This document shows, piece after piece, positions 46,567 through 58,878 of a DNA stretch of 64,000 bases. The notes under the pieces are model-generated. The model did no database searches. It saw only the letters and a program-made list of their open reading frames with translations, and was not told the origin of the DNA. This DNA comes from Eulemur rufifrons (Eukaryota > Chordata > Mammalia > Primates > Lemuridae). Position numbers and translations under genes: made by a program. The first letter of the stretch is position 1. Every line of letters begins with the position of its first letter. The stretch is taken from NCBI RefSeq assembly GCF_041146395.1, contig NC_090995.1, positions 12,688,501 to 12,752,500 of the forward strand, given 5' to 3'.

Positions 46567-47229
46567 GAAAGGATTTCTTTAGAAAATGTGGTCCCTGCCT
46601 ATTACTAAGTTACTAAGAATAAAAATGAAGTTCTATTGATATTGAATAGTAGAAAAACAATAAAACATCTTAAATATTAAGTAGACTTGATTAGACTCGA
46701 GGCTCAGTCCAAGCTGAAAATGACTGGCTAATGAGATAAAAAGGGAAATGATTTAATTTGCTTAGCTATGTAAATTCAGTAAGCAAAGGCCACTACTGCA
46801 ATTTCACACAGACCTCCATATTCCTTCGCATTGCTCATTTCTCAGAAAAATTCACAGGATGATGCATGATCAAGGCAGATCATTAGATTTTAGAGCACAT
46901 AGGAAGATGTCAATATATTTCTATGATAAACAATTGAGGTTGAATTCTGAATCTGGCAGTTAATTATCTATATGCTTTGAAAACAAATTTTGTAACCTTT
47001 CTATCTAATGAGGTGCCATGGCGGCGGGTACGGAAGGTAATAGATAACTGTCACGCATCTAGTTAGAGCATGTGGTTTGTGTGTCTGAGTTGAAACCAAG
47101 ACGCTTTCTGGGATCTGGGGGAAGGGAGGCCCAGAGGGAAGGAGAGAAAGAAACATGGAACAAAGGTGAAGAGTTGATCCAGAGTAAAGTTCGAGAGTGC
47201 AAGAATGAGTCCTATCACTTGAGCCCTTT
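46567..47229. other. Unassigned non-coding sequence
   Basis: No element recognised. Confidence 0.5.
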
Positions 47230-47290
47230 TGTTATCATTATTATTATCATGATCATTATTATCATCAGTTATTGCTGTTGTTGTTCTTGC
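47230..47290. repeat. Imperfect trinucleotide tract (ATT/ATC then TTG)
   Basis: 'tgttatcattattattatca' (47230-47249) continues into ATCATT and then TTGTTG words up to about 47290. Imperfect and probably old. Confidence 0.75.
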
Positions 47291-47989
47291 TGTGGTCATT
47301 TCCAAAGACAGAACCCTCATGAGGGTGGCACGCATGTCCTTGGTGGCATAGTCACGGAAGCTCACTTACATCTCAACAAACCCAATTACTTCAGTGAATC
47401 ATTCTAAGCAAGACCCTGCTTGGTTCCAGTCCCTCCCTGCAGGACAGAAAGGCCTGTGTTTCTCTTACACAGAGAAGCAGGGACTGAATTTCTGTGCGAC
47501 CTTGTAGGTGGATGTCAAAAATAAAATAAATGCTGAATGGATCTTAGAGAGAAATCAATTGTGTCAACCACAGATTTTCTGGGTCAGCAGGTTGGATGTA
47601 ATAGAAGTAGTGACAGATGCCAAGGATGATGACTCTTGTAGTCACCGATCGAGCCAGTCAAAAGCATAGTGCTTAAAAGAAACAGATACCCTACACCCAA
47701 AGAGGTGAGAAGAAACCACATGTTTCACGTGATAAATTAAATCTGTGACGCCATCAATGAAGAGCTCGTCACCTGCCTCCAACATTCCTCCTCCTATAAA
47801 ATGACACCCGTCATCTTGGGTAACTGCCGTGTGATCTACTAAAGCCCACAGCCTCAATTATATATTAATGCCACTTTACAGCTCTTAGGATGGGGATTTT
47901 TTTTTCTTTTAATGAAATCTTGATATCTGTGCCCCGCATCCCCACTTCAACCCAATAGTCATCCTGCCATAGAAGGGCCACCGGTGACA
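47291..47989. other. Unassigned non-coding sequence
   Basis: The minus-strand ORF at 47642-47857 (71 codons) has a protein-like mix of residues in its middle, but I recognise no family and its flanks do not extend it. No other feature seen. Confidence 0.45.
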
Positions 47990-48530
47990 ATTCAATTTGC
48001 TTTTTCAAGAATTCGCAAATGTAGGCAGAGTCAACCGAGAACGATGCATCCTTCATGCACCTTTTACATTAAGAAGAAGTGAGCTCTATTGGATTAGCAT
48101 CGTAAAGGCAAGGACAGTAAAAACTAAAAATGACATGTTAGCTAATCATTACTTTGACAATAATTGTCACGAACAGAATTTTTTTTATGGATTTTGGATG
48201 TAGCCTTCGAAGCAAAAAGGACTCAGATGCTCTGCCGGCCTGAGCTAAAAGGATTTTTGAAAATTTAATCTTTAAGAGAAGCTCTCTAGATACAGGCTAA
48301 AAGAGTTTATAAAGGTCATAAAAAAATTAACTTATCTTGCTGACTGAAGCTTTTTTAATGCACTCTAAGTTACAAAGGAATCGCATCTGCAGCCTTTAGG
48401 CCAATGGTCTACTATATTTTTCTCTCATTAGTAAGGACAGCAAAAGTCTGCGTTTGGATTTTTACCACCACAATCATCTCTGATTCATTAGTCTTCATGA
48501 TTGAATGTGAGGAGAGCGAGGAGCCAGTGG
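47990..48530. promoter_or_regulatory. Candidate conserved non-coding element
   Basis: Repeat-free complex sequence with homeodomain cores 'catgttagctaatcattact' (48134-48153), 'ttctctcattagtaagg' (about 48420) and 'gattcattagtcttcatgat' (48482-48501), plus 'ctttgacaataattgtcacg', which contains a small inverted repeat (acaat/attgt). Composition-based call. Confidence 0.35.
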
Positions 48531-49169
48531 TGTAGGAATATTTTGTACTTACCTCATTTGCTCACACTGCGGTTCAGGAAGCAGCCAGAATCCCGAGGGC
48601 AGCCGGGCCCACAACCGGGGCTTACCGTGGTTAAGGAAGAGTCGGGCTGACGTCTGTCCAGCCTATCTGGAAGAAAAGATATACACGATCACAGGTCTTT
48701 AAGGCAAGGACTATCTATCGCTTAGGTAAAGCAAAATTTACACCTCCCTTGACATTTAGCATCAGAAACAAAATCAGACATCATTGGGATAGGGTTGAGC
48801 TCTCCCTAGGAGCTTTAGATCCAGAAGAGGAATCTCACCTTGCAAAATATTGGCGTCCTCAACCATAAATTGGGCATATAAAACTGGCCATGCTTGTCTC
48901 ACAGGGAGTCGTAAGGCACATAGGAAATAATGTATATGAAAATATTTTAGCGTGACCAAGTGTAAATGTGGGACAAGATCATCATCATATTGATCTATCA
49001 TCCTGAGCTAGAAAATAGGCAATTCGTGCAATACTTCTAAGCGTAAAGATTACTACAAACTACCTAGAAAGTAATGTGGACGTTTTTATCTAAGGCTTTT
49101 CAAAAGGGAAGCGTGGCCGCTGGCTTGGCGATTTTATTACTGAAAATTAATTTTAAAGCAATAAGAAGA
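48531..49169. other. Unassigned non-coding sequence
   Basis: 48560-48670 contains several CpGs. Nothing recognised. Confidence 0.5.
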
Positions 49170-49610
49170 GTGAAGAGAATTATGGACAAGTGTGCCACCA
49201 GAAAGTTGTTCACAAAAATAAAAACTCTAGAAATAGTTTAAATGTCCATCAAAATGGGATCGGTAAAAATAAAGCGTGGCTAAATAAAATACTAGACAGA
49301 ATTAGGAATGGTTAGATTAATTTTATTGACCAAAAAAAGAGGTACCTTTCACCCAGTATTGTTAATAGGTACCCTGAGCAGGTTAGGAAACACTAAAGAC
49401 AGTATTAACTCAGTTTCCTTAATAAAGGAAAAAGAAACATTTTTGAAGGAAAATAGAAATGCATAAAAATATTAATAGCAGTTGTCACTGGGTAAGGATT
49501 ATGGAGAATTTCACTTTGTTCTTTATGTTATTATGTATTACCTAATTTTTATTTTTTACAATTAGCCACAAAAATAGAATTTACTTCCACTTTGGAAAAA
49601 TAATAGCCCG
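49170..49610 (+). mobile_element. Old L1M fragment, 3' part
   Basis: 'aaatgtccatcaaaatggga' (49240-49259), 'aaaaataaagcgtggctaaa' (49265-49284), 'gttgtcactgggtaaggatt' (about 49482) and a T-rich end are the order of an old L1M 3' region. Short and decayed. Confidence 0.68.
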
Positions 49611-49769
49611 GGCTCAAAAGTTCATGGCATAAAAATTCAAATTTGATGTTAATTAGCATATGAAAAATATGAAGACCTCGGCTGTGGCCAAAGACACACA
49701 TATAAGTATAGTTGTCACTTAGTTCAAATTAACCCAGTCGACACACAGGAAGGATTTTGTCAAGCCAGG

Positions 49770-49860
49770 GACCATATGATACCCCTCACCTCTTCTCCAT
49801 CAGCAATGCCAAGCACATAGCAGATTCTTAATAAATATTTTTTAAATGAATAGTTGATAT
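49770..49860 (+). mobile_element. L2 3' terminus
   Basis: 'aatgccaagcacatagcaga' (49805-49824) followed by 'ttcttaataaatatttttta' is the L2 end. Confidence 0.72.
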
Positions 49861-49984
49861 TTTCATAAACAGAATAACTTTAGGAATACTGCTAAACAGG
49901 AAAATCTCTGGACACATTAAAATGATTTTTAAAAATCTGTCTACATGCATTACATTAAAACAAAAGTAATAATAGTATGGACCT

Positions 49985-50115
49985 CGATTCTTGACATTAG
50001 GAGTTAAAGGAATAATCCGTGCAAAGTGTTTAACACAGTGCCTGGATTATGGTAGATTCTTAATACAAGGTGTGATTAATGTTGTCACTGCTGTTGTCGT
50101 TATTGTTGTTTTTGT
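49985..50115 (+). mobile_element. MIR 3' portion
   Basis: 'gtgcaaagtgtttaacacag' (50019-50038), 'tgcctggattatggtagatt' (50039-50058), then a (TTGTTG)-rich end at 50090-50120. Confidence 0.85.
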
Positions 50116-51499
50116 TGTTCAGTGCATCATTGTTAAAAAGTGGGCTTCCGCAGAATTTCTCAAACAATTCGGTGAGTCAGTCGGCCAAACTGGATGTCAG
50201 CGTTATACTCACACACTCTGAGGCCTCTCAAGATGAGACACTGGCTTTAATTACCGTCATTTGGCCCCTCGTGCGGAAGTATTCTTTTTGCCGGAATTTT
50301 GATTGAACTGCCTCTCTTAAGCTAAATTATTTTTTTCAAATTAAGAAACTTCCAATAAGCCAATCTTTAACAGGGAGATTATATAGGGTGCTTCTCTGAA
50401 GTCAACTGCATTTTTCCCATTCATATTCATAACAAGATCCCCTAATAATTCAGGATACTATATAGCTGGGCAACAGAAAATAATCGTATTAATAGGAAAA
50501 TCCAGCATCATTGGCTTAGCAACTTTTTTGGTTAGAGATCTTGCTCGGGTTTTTACTCACTTGGGCCACCCTGTGATTGCATTAGAGGTTCGTGACATCC
50601 TTATTATTTGTTACAACTTGTTTCACATAAAGGGGTCACTCTCTTCTACCCTTTTTAATCATGATGATGACAGTTGAGAATTGATAGTGTGTGCAATTAT
50701 ATACTGTCAAATGAATAACAAATACCTTAATCAGACTTAAATAGCTCAAGAACCACAACTGTGTATATTGTAAGACAGAGGCAAATTTCTGGGGATAGCA
50801 AGTGGAGATGTGAAGATAGTAATTTCAATACGCCCTGCCCCAAATGATAGTACCTAATTTAATCAAACATTTGCTTCATTTTATATGAAACTGTGTCTCC
50901 ATTATAGTAGCGATAACCTAGATCAAATAATTTAGGCAGAGATCTTAACTAGAATTAAGAACCAGATTATACTAGCCATTATGTTGGCTTGATAAATTTA
51001 CAAAGTCAGAAACTTGGTGAATTTAATATAGCTCATTTCCTTAATAGGCCAGGGAATGTTGAGAGAGAACAACGTCTTTTATGTGTTTGTTTAGTAACAG
51101 ATTCTGCAATTGCAGCATCTACCGTTCTTCTTTCTTTGATTTCTAAGAGCAGGGAAGAAATTTTCAAAATGGAGTCTTCATTCCTTCTAGAGTCACTATT
51201 TCTAGGATTCATATAATTTTTCCCAAACTAGAAGTAACACTCTTTAGAGCTGGTACACGTCAAATTTTAGAAAATGGGATCTTCATGATCACTAAAGGGT
51301 CACTTTTTGTTTCCCATTAAAATAGATTTATTTCATATTCAGAGGGCAGTGATAATAGACAGCACATTCCACATTGCCTGACAGGTGGGATTAACTACAT
51401 CAAGGCTCTATTTCAAAACTAAGAAGTGGTTATTGCTCCCTAACACTTTGAAAGCAGATTCTTTGTTTCTGCTCTAAGCATGCCAAGGTGGAGGGCATT
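50116..51499. other. Unassigned sequence, possibly regulatory in part
   Basis: 50130-50420 is complex, CpG-containing and repeat-free and could belong with the candidate elements nearby. 50640-51300 is AT-rich with nothing recognised. Confidence 0.4.
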
Positions 51500-51970
51500 T
51501 ATTTCCACAGCAGGAGGCCTGGGGCAACACTCAATCGCTCGGGCTTCACATTTATTATGCTAAATGACTGGTACACAGTTAATCACTTGGCCGGGGAGAT
51601 GTTGGGGAGATGCACTGGTTTTCTCCATGTAGGTATTGACGGAGTGGCTTAGAGATCAGCCTGCTCGCTGTTTCAGTCAATTAGAAAACCCATTATCCAT
51701 GAAGTAGACTGACTGTACTTTCAAAATAAACTTGGATTGGACTGGATGCTGTTCCATTTCAATACGAACCTTTAAATCACCATCAGCAAGGTCAATGAAC
51801 TTACCCATTGCTCTCTTTGGGACATGCTACACTCGGGCTGTCTGTAATGATTTCTAAAAATATTAGTGCAATAATCAGAATGACGCATGTCAAGAACTTT
51901 TCTGCTGACTGTATGACTACAACCACCATGTAGAACTATTTTATTTCTCCTCTTTCTCCCAGTTGCGAGT
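51500..51970. promoter_or_regulatory. Candidate conserved non-coding element
   Basis: Repeat-free, with 'cacatttattatgctaaatg' (51547-51566), 'acagttaatcacttggc' (near 51574), 'tttcagtcaattagaaaacc' (51671-51690) and 'ttagtgcaataatcagaatg' (51864-51883). The balance of AT cores, CpGs and absence of repeats resembles conserved enhancers. No coding frame. Confidence 0.33.
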
Positions 51971-52379
51971 CACTCAACGTCACCCAAACTGCTGCGTGTG
52001 AAATGGAGCGCCCACGATAGCCGGTGTCTTCAAATTACATCCTGAGCTCAGCAAAAGATATTAAGCAGCTACATTACATTCTGTTCTAGAAAAGCATCAG
52101 CCTTTTCAAAGTAAAGAAAAAATTAAGTTTGTTGAGTTTTTATTGTTAACTTCTACGGTTTTTCTGCTCGCCCAATCAAAACCTCAGAATCATCTTGGGT
52201 CTTCTTGTCTTGGTCACAAATCTGTTGCTAAGTCTGAGGATTCTACTTGTGTGATACTCTGTTCCGTCTTGTGGGATTAGTCGCTACTCAGTATTCAAGG
52301 CCTGGGCATGGGATTCCTTTCCAAGAACTTGCCCACACCCTTACCCAGACTCAGTTTCCCTTTCCTGCCCCCATTTTAT
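51971..52379. other. Unassigned non-coding sequence
   Basis: No element recognised. The ORF at 52247-52576 extends into the L2 fragment and is not coding. Confidence 0.5.
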
Positions 52380-52640
52380 GTGGTCAAATCCTGCCTACTC
52401 AGCCTTCCCTAATTTCTTTTAATTTATTTATCCCTCTTCTATATCTATGTATCTTACAACGTCTTCATCTTGCGCAATATTTATATCTCATAGATCTTAA
52501 TTTTTTAATAAATTCCTTAAAAGCAAAATCTCACTCTGATTTATTTTTACATCCCTCACCGTACCTAGCACAATGACTGACAGTGCAGCCCTTTGATAAA
52601 TATATATTGATGCGTTCCATTCACAAATGAACGAAGGAAT
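52380..52640 (+). mobile_element. L2 3' end
   Basis: 'tcagccttccctaatttctt' (52400-52419), 'ttatttatccctcttctata' (about 52424), 'tttttacatccctcaccgta' (about 52544) and 'cctagcacaatgactgacag' (52564-52583), ending in 'gataaatatatattgatgc', follow the L2 terminus. Confidence 0.75.
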
Positions 52641-54599
52641 CCTAATTTACTATCCTTAAATCATCATAAATTTATTTTTTCAGGCACCTGCTTTCACCTA
52701 TTCAGATCCTGAAGCGTCCCAAACTCTAACAGATGTTTGCGGACAGCTGGGAGAAATTACGCTGCAGATACCAAATCATCAGCACAGCTCTCGGCTCCCC
52801 ATCTTCACCTGGTTATGTGTTCTGGACAGCTGTGCCTTCTTGGAAACACACTTGGCTTCAGGGGCAGGCTCTGTTTGTCATGCTCTTACGGCGTCCAGAA
52901 TAAACACGACAGGCCTTGATGTAGAGTAGAGTACGTGCAAGTCCATGATCTATTTCTGTCCTCGGGGGATTTCAGGGCGGACTCATTTTGCATTTGTGAA
53001 AATGTTTCTTATCTCAAAGGCCTCAGTCAATTTCAGATCAGGGTGATTTTCCTTTCAGCAAAAAATAGTGCGGATCCCCTGTGACGGGGAAAAAATGAGT
53101 AAGGAAAACGTGTAACTCAGCATATGCTGCAGGCCAGAAACAAACCCAAACGATGCACGTGTAAGGTTCACTTTTCCTGAATTGGATGCATGTTCTGCAT
53201 CCAAATGTGCATCCACTTTGGCTACTGTGTCGTTTTCTAAACGTGTCTGCTCTGAAACTCTTCTTAGCATGCTCTCGGGACTCTGGCCGAAGGTAGAACG
53301 CTAGTGAATAGCCGGGTTTTCCAATCTCCCGTGGTGTGTTTTGTTCCCTGCCCTTTGTTTCGTTTCTTTCCACTTGATTGCTCCTAGGTAGCCCTTCCTG
53401 TACTCTGTGCTGGGTGGGGGTAGATGAGGAAAGAAAATAAATATGCCCATGGCTGTCACTAGCGGACACCAGTTTATAATAGTACTGGTCGGACTCTGCA
53501 CTGGTTTTCTGAACACAAGAAGGTCAAAGAAAACATTTTCTTTTGAAATGAAAAAAGGCGGTTAAAACAAGGGTTTTAATAACAGGCTTGACACAGAGCA
53601 GTGTAATACCAGCATGAATTACACCTGGTACCAGACTTTTATTGGAAGTCCTAGATTGCTTTGTTCCTGTCCCTGACATAATATTCAGAGTTGGGTTTAT
53701 ATTTGTCCAGAACAGAGCTGCTTGCGACACAGTCCATGCAAATCAAATGACTGATTTATGCTCCGCTCTCCTGGAGGGTGTACCATGAAATTTAATTTTG
53801 TGAGGGAGGCCCGAGGTGCTTCCACGCCCGGGCCTGACACCGTGAACTAGGTAGAGAGGTGCACGGAATTCATCACGCTTTCCAATATGCGAAATGCAGC
53901 ATTTGAATGAAACATTTGTCTCTTGTCAAAACGGCGTCATGTCTGTTCTTGGTAAAATAGTTCCGCCCCTGCCCTGCAGGACACAGCACCACACTTTTAG
54001 CTTCATCGCACAGGTCCCGACAAAAGATAAGTGACTACAGGCGTGTGGGGGACTCGGGGAACATCAAAAACCAAGTGTCTGTGAAATTGACAGTGATCGG
54101 TCTTCAACACAACTGTCTTCATCTTGACGGCTGAACGTTGCCACACAGAGTTGGGATAACTGTGCTAATTAGCTGGGTGACAAATGTGTGCTTTTTTTCA
54201 TCTTTAGGTAGATGCCATTTGCCAATCTTCTCGCTCATGTCTGGTTGGCTCCCTGTCCATCCCCTGCAGAAAAGACTCAACACTTGACTAGGTCGTCTCC
54301 AGTGTCCCAACCTCAAGGCCAAATCCTGCAGCTCAGCAGAAATCCTGTCATTTGCTTTCCCAGAGACTCAGGGCCACCAGGAATCAACACCTTCGTACTC
54401 TCTGTAAACGCTGTTGTTCCTCCATTGCTCATGGAAGAGAGTCTGTGCTTTTATCATGCAGGTATGGCCTTTAGAAACCCGCCCGCCCGCCCGGCCACCT
54501 CGTCTCCGACCCCTACTCCGCACACCCTGTACCTTCCGAGGGATACCCCTGGGCTCACCCCGCTCCCCTGGCCGGGAAAGGCCTTCTCCTGCTTCACCA
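52641..54599. other. Unassigned non-coding block with a small GC-rich patch
   Basis: About 2 kb. ORFs at 53038-53469 (minus, 143 codons) and 54212-54676 (plus, 154 codons) are the longest outside the minisatellite. Neither has a domain, signal peptide or codon pattern that I can support. A GC-rich patch with a (CCCG)n-like word lies at 54478-54500. Confidence 0.5.
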
Positions 54600-54830
54600 C
54601 CGGCAAAATCTACTTCTCTGTGAAGCTCTTCACTGTCAAGACCCTCTTGCTTACGCCATTCGTGGCACTAGTATAAAAACAGTATCACGTTTAGTTGCAC
54701 TGGGCCTGTCTTGCTCACCAGTTTTTAAGTACATCTTATTTAACTGTGAATTATCCAGGGCACCTGGAACAGAATCTGGTACATAGTAGTTACTCAATAA
54801 ATGCTTCTAGAATTAGACTGAATTAAAAGA
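54600..54830 (+). mobile_element. L2 3' end
   Basis: 'ctgggcctgtcttgctcacc' (54700-54719) followed by 'gggcacctggaacagaatct' (54758-54777) and 'ttactcaataaatgcttcta' (54790-54809) is the L2 terminus. Confidence 0.8.
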
Positions 54831-56034
54831 TCACTGAGATAGTGGGAGGAAAATAAATGTGTGTGTGAGGCAAAGAGAATTTATGTCATCTCAATTTTTC
54901 CTACCTTTTGCCAGATAAATATAAGATGAGCCAAGTTGTAGACCCAAACTTTCTAGGGATTCTAGGTTTGAGACTGAATAGTGACACACATCAGCTGTAT
55001 CTTTGAACTGTTACTTTAATTATTGTGTATGTATTTGTTTCAATCTATGAAATAAATATAGATCGACAAAGTCTCAAGCATGTTGTAATTTCACAGTTTC
55101 TTGAAAGTTTGCATGAAAATAGGATTTGTTTCATTAAACTTTCTCTGAGGATTCTTTTCTTATAGACGTAACTCCTAAATCATTCCCTTTTTCTAAATAA
55201 CCAGAAACCTTGATATTCATTTTTTAATATTTAAATAAGTCTTTTGTATTCAAAAATGACTGAAGAAAGGCTTTACTATGTCAGTTGATCAAAGTTATTT
55301 TAAAATGACCTCATCCCATGTCTGAACTTTATTAAATACATGCCTATCAAAATTCCATTGAAATACATTTATTTACATTCTGTATGGCCTGTAACTATGA
55401 CACTTGGGAGACAAACTTTTTACTTTGGACTTCAAGTGGAACTGGGAATACACTAGCTTCCAATCCTTGTCTCTGTTCAACAAAAACAAGTGGAAAAGAG
55501 GACAAAAGCCCTTGTTCTTAAAAATGCCAACCGGCCAGCAATAAAATCAACATTTCAGACTGTGTGGCCACCGGCCAAAAGTGACAAAAGGGATATTAGG
55601 GTGGTGTGCAAGTCTGTGGACTGAAGAAACCAAGTCAAAAGGGAAGGACTTACTGAAATGTTGCAGCCTCAACTAGGCATTCAAAACAAAATTCCCTGTC
55701 AATTAATTACATACTGTCCTGTCCCTTAGCTTTATTCTCCACCCAGACTCCAACACATACAACACACAGACACACACACACTGAAACTCACTTCCAAGAG
55801 TTTTCAGGGTCTCTTGGACCCTTGGACTATTTCTCTGTTTCTCCTCTTCCTCATTTCACCCACAAACACACTTATACAAAAAAGTAACTTAAACGTACGA
55901 GCATTAAAGCCGCATAGTAAGTTGGGACTCGTGTTTCCTTTCCTTTGTGTCTCATCAAAAAGGACTGTCGTGCAGAGATAAACGTTCAGTTCGTTTTAGA
56001 AATCCTGGTCTCTGAGAAAACAAGGCAGTGGGCA
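54831..56034. other. Unassigned AT-rich non-coding block
   Basis: Contains a short CACACA stretch at 55755-55780. Nothing else recognised. Confidence 0.5.
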
Positions 56035-56215
56035 AAGCCTACCAGGTTTTAAGTCAGAAAATCTAGGGTCTAGTCCGACTTCGGTGACAGCCGTGACTTT
56101 AGGGGGATCGGATTGTCCCCGAGGCTCAGGTCTCTATGTGGATGGTAACCTCGATTACATACGGCGGCTGCTGGGATGGTAAAATTAAACAATACGTTGT
56201 GGAGCCATAGAAATA
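56035..56215 (+). mobile_element. MIR SINE, diverged
   Basis: 'aaaatctagggtctagtccg' (56059-56078), 'acagccgtgactttaggggg', 'ccccgaggctcaggtctcta' (56117-56136) and 'gggatggtaaaattaaacaa' are a worn MIR. Confidence 0.72.
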
Positions 56216-56404
56216 CAAAATAATATCACCTGTTAACTTTCCCTGAAATTAAAAAATATATGTAAACAGATAATTCAGAAGATTACAAGGAGGTAGCAAG
56301 GGTAGGAAAAATGACAGGTGAATATTCAAAAACTTGTTTGTAAGACACCAAATGAATTTTCTACCTTCCTGAGTTTTCCAGATGGGGCCTTTAACAGCAC
56401 GATT

Positions 56405-56625
56405 AGGTAGACTGCATATTTATTTTCTCCATTTTAGAGAAAATAAAAGTGAGGCATAGAGATTATTAATTCATTAGACCTACATTTATCGAGCACCTCC
56501 AAAGCAAGCACTGAAAGCTAAGTAAATTTCCCAAGGCAACGTGACTGTCGGGCAGCAAAATCAGGATTCGTACCCTGGTCTGTCTGAATCCAAAGCCCAC
56601 GTTCACAAAAAGCATACGTCGTCTC
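56405..56625 (-). mobile_element. MIR SINE, antisense, interrupted in its core
   Basis: Left piece: 'ctccattttagagaaaataa' (56428-56447) and 'aaagtgaggcatagagatta'. Right piece: 'aagtaaatttcccaaggcaa' (56520-56539), 'aaatcaggattcgtaccctg' (56558-56577) and 'gtctgaatccaaagccc'. About 52 bases (near 56467-56519) that are not MIR in that position separate them; they look like another MIR/L2-type 'catttatcgagcacctcc' segment. Confidence 0.82.
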
Positions 56626-58399
56626 TGGAAGCTGGAAAGAGCATTAGAGCTCATTCATTGCCAACCCTCTCCCCCAAGCAGGTGTAGATTCTATGGAAGA
56701 CTCTTGGCATCGTTAAGACCCAGGCATAGATACGCTGGTGCTAACATTCCCAGGTGAGATAGCCAACGTACTGGATGCCAAAGCAGAATCTGCTATTTCA
56801 ATTTCCCAGTCATTTACTGGTCACCCAAGACAAGCCAGATAATAGGGTGGGGGATTGTGGAAGAACAAACATAAATCACATATTTCCCTACCCTAGAGAT
56901 TCCCCTCAAAGCCCTCTCAAAGGGGAAACAGACATAAGAAAGCACAAAGGCATCGACAGTCACCTAAGGGTCATCATCCTCGACCAACTTGTGTCTGAGC
57001 ACACGCGAGACAGTCCCTGGGCGTGACTCTGTACGTTTCGTTGTTGTTTTTCACGTTTGCGTGGAGACTGAGAGGACATGGGCGTTTTTAGGGAACTGAA
57101 GCTGTAAATTTTGCATCGTTGCTATAAAGGTCCTCCCATAGGTACATTATGTAAGGCCTGGGAGAAACTCGAGTTATATTAAAAATAATCAATCTTTGTG
57201 TATACTAACATTTGAATAGTACTTTATAACTCCCAAAACACTTTCTCAAAGAGATTATCCTTTACAAGTAAAAAACATTCAAGCTCACCAGAAAACCTGG
57301 ATACCTTTCCATTTAGAAAATGCAAATACAGAAATGCTGTTCTCTTGCTTCACTTTTCTTCTTCATACAGAAGCGACCCTCATTAACTCATCCCTTCAAG
57401 TTTGTCAACATCAATCATTTCATGTTCAACTGGTTTCCACTGAAGGCAGGGGGTGTAGGAGAGAAAATGTGTGTCCCCACCCTTTTTGTTAATATTCTCA
57501 AATGGGTGTGGTAGGCAGCTGAGAAAAATGAATCACATTTCCATACAAAGAGTCAGGATTGTCAGTAAACTTGATGACAGCTAAATTCTCCTTCCCAGGC
57601 ATAACTGCCGTCCCTGAGTTTCCCTCCCTCCCCTCCATTCTTCATCATCCTGCATGTAGCAGTTAGCATTCTGCAGAGTGGGAAGGCATAGTCAATCTCT
57701 GAAGTTTAAAGTTTGTTAAAATGCACCTAACTGTATGTATTAAAATCTTAGATTCTCCCGTCTCCCAAATGCATAGAGGAACCAGGCTTGAAATGAACGA
57801 TCAGAAAGGAAAGTGGAGAAAATGGTTCTGTTTCTCTCACTGTCCTATATTCACCAGGACAGAGCTGCACAACAAATTCACTGAAATAAAATTAGTTTCT
57901 ATCACTCAGTGGGAACTCTAGAAGAGCGCCTGAACGCAAAACTCGCCATGGACACTTGGAAAGACTTGGTTTCCCAGCCCAGAGCACTGATGCAGGCTCA
58001 ATGAATATTAATGAAGAGGAACCACGCTGAGGGGCAAATGGCTCTTTAATTTTTCATCCCCACTCTCCCCTCCCCCTTCTTTTCCCCCCAAGATGGGTCT
58101 TTCAGTGCCCCCGAACAATTCAAACTAATGCCTCGTGCTTTCTATCCTGTACTTGGAATTGTACTTCCTAACCAGATTTCATTTAGAAGGTTTTAGAATT
58201 GGAGTCTCCTCAGAAGTTATTGATGATCTCTCCAAAGAATGTTTCCCTGCCTGGAAGAAGGTGGCCTGACCCAGGCAAACCAAAAGTGGCTGCTGAAGAT
58301 GGCATCTTGGAGCACATGGCAGCCACTAATGGGTATCAGGGGTGGAGACGTAAACAGCAGGAGCTTATTCAGGAAGGAGGTCTACAGGGAAGAAAAGGG
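56626..58399. other. Unassigned non-coding block
   Basis: About 1.8 kb with no recognised element. Pyrimidine-rich stretches occur at 57600-57645 and 58060-58095. Short ORFs have no domain. Confidence 0.5.
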
Positions 58400-58510
58400 A
58401 ACGAGCATTTACGGAGAGTCTGCGTGGGGTCTGGTGCTCTGCTACGTTATCTCATTCAGTTCTGACAAGTGTTTGGGGTCACCCTTATCATCCTCTCTTT
58501 ATAAATTAAT
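58400..58510 (-). mobile_element. MIR-family fragment, antisense
   Basis: 'cgagcatttacggagagtct' (58402-58421), 'gctctgctacgttatctcat' (58436-58455) and 'cacccttatcatcctctctt' (58480-58499) follow the reversed MIR start. Confidence 0.7.
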
Positions 58511-58861
58511 CAACTCGGTCAATAAATATTTACATACCATCTGTCATATACATATACATCTATTACCATGCATTATTTACAAGGAAACTAGACTGTAAGT
58601 TCCTCTCTCATTTGGAGCTTTCTTAGATGATGTAATTTTGAAGGGCTTTAAATCTGTAAAGCATTCGTGCATACATATTAATACAGGGCTACTAAATCAG
58701 CAGCTATATACTTCTACTAGCCTGACACATTCAATATCTTTGAAGTTTTTTGTCAACTGTAAAGTAAATATAAGAGTTTCACTTATAGGATGTTGTTATA
58801 TATTAGAATATCTCTTGATTTGGAAAATGGGGATAAGAATATCTGCTCCTAGAGTTGCTTT

Positions 58862-58878
58862 AAAAGTCGTAAGAGGCA
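58862..58878. repeat. Target-site duplication, left copy (Alu)
   Basis: aaaagtcgtaagaggca. The right copy at 59239-59255 differs by one base (g to a). Confidence 0.93.

Noticed and set aside
47642..47857. Minus-strand 71-codon ORF with a protein-like middle
   Set aside because: I could not link it to any family, and it ends abruptly on both sides; chance is the simpler explanation.
53038..53469. 143-codon minus-strand ORF
   Set aside because: No recognisable domain. Overlapping ORFs occur in another minus-strand frame.
54212..54676. 154-codon + strand ORF
   Set aside because: No domain, signal or splice context. It runs into an L2 end and an alternative frame is also open in the GC-rich patch.
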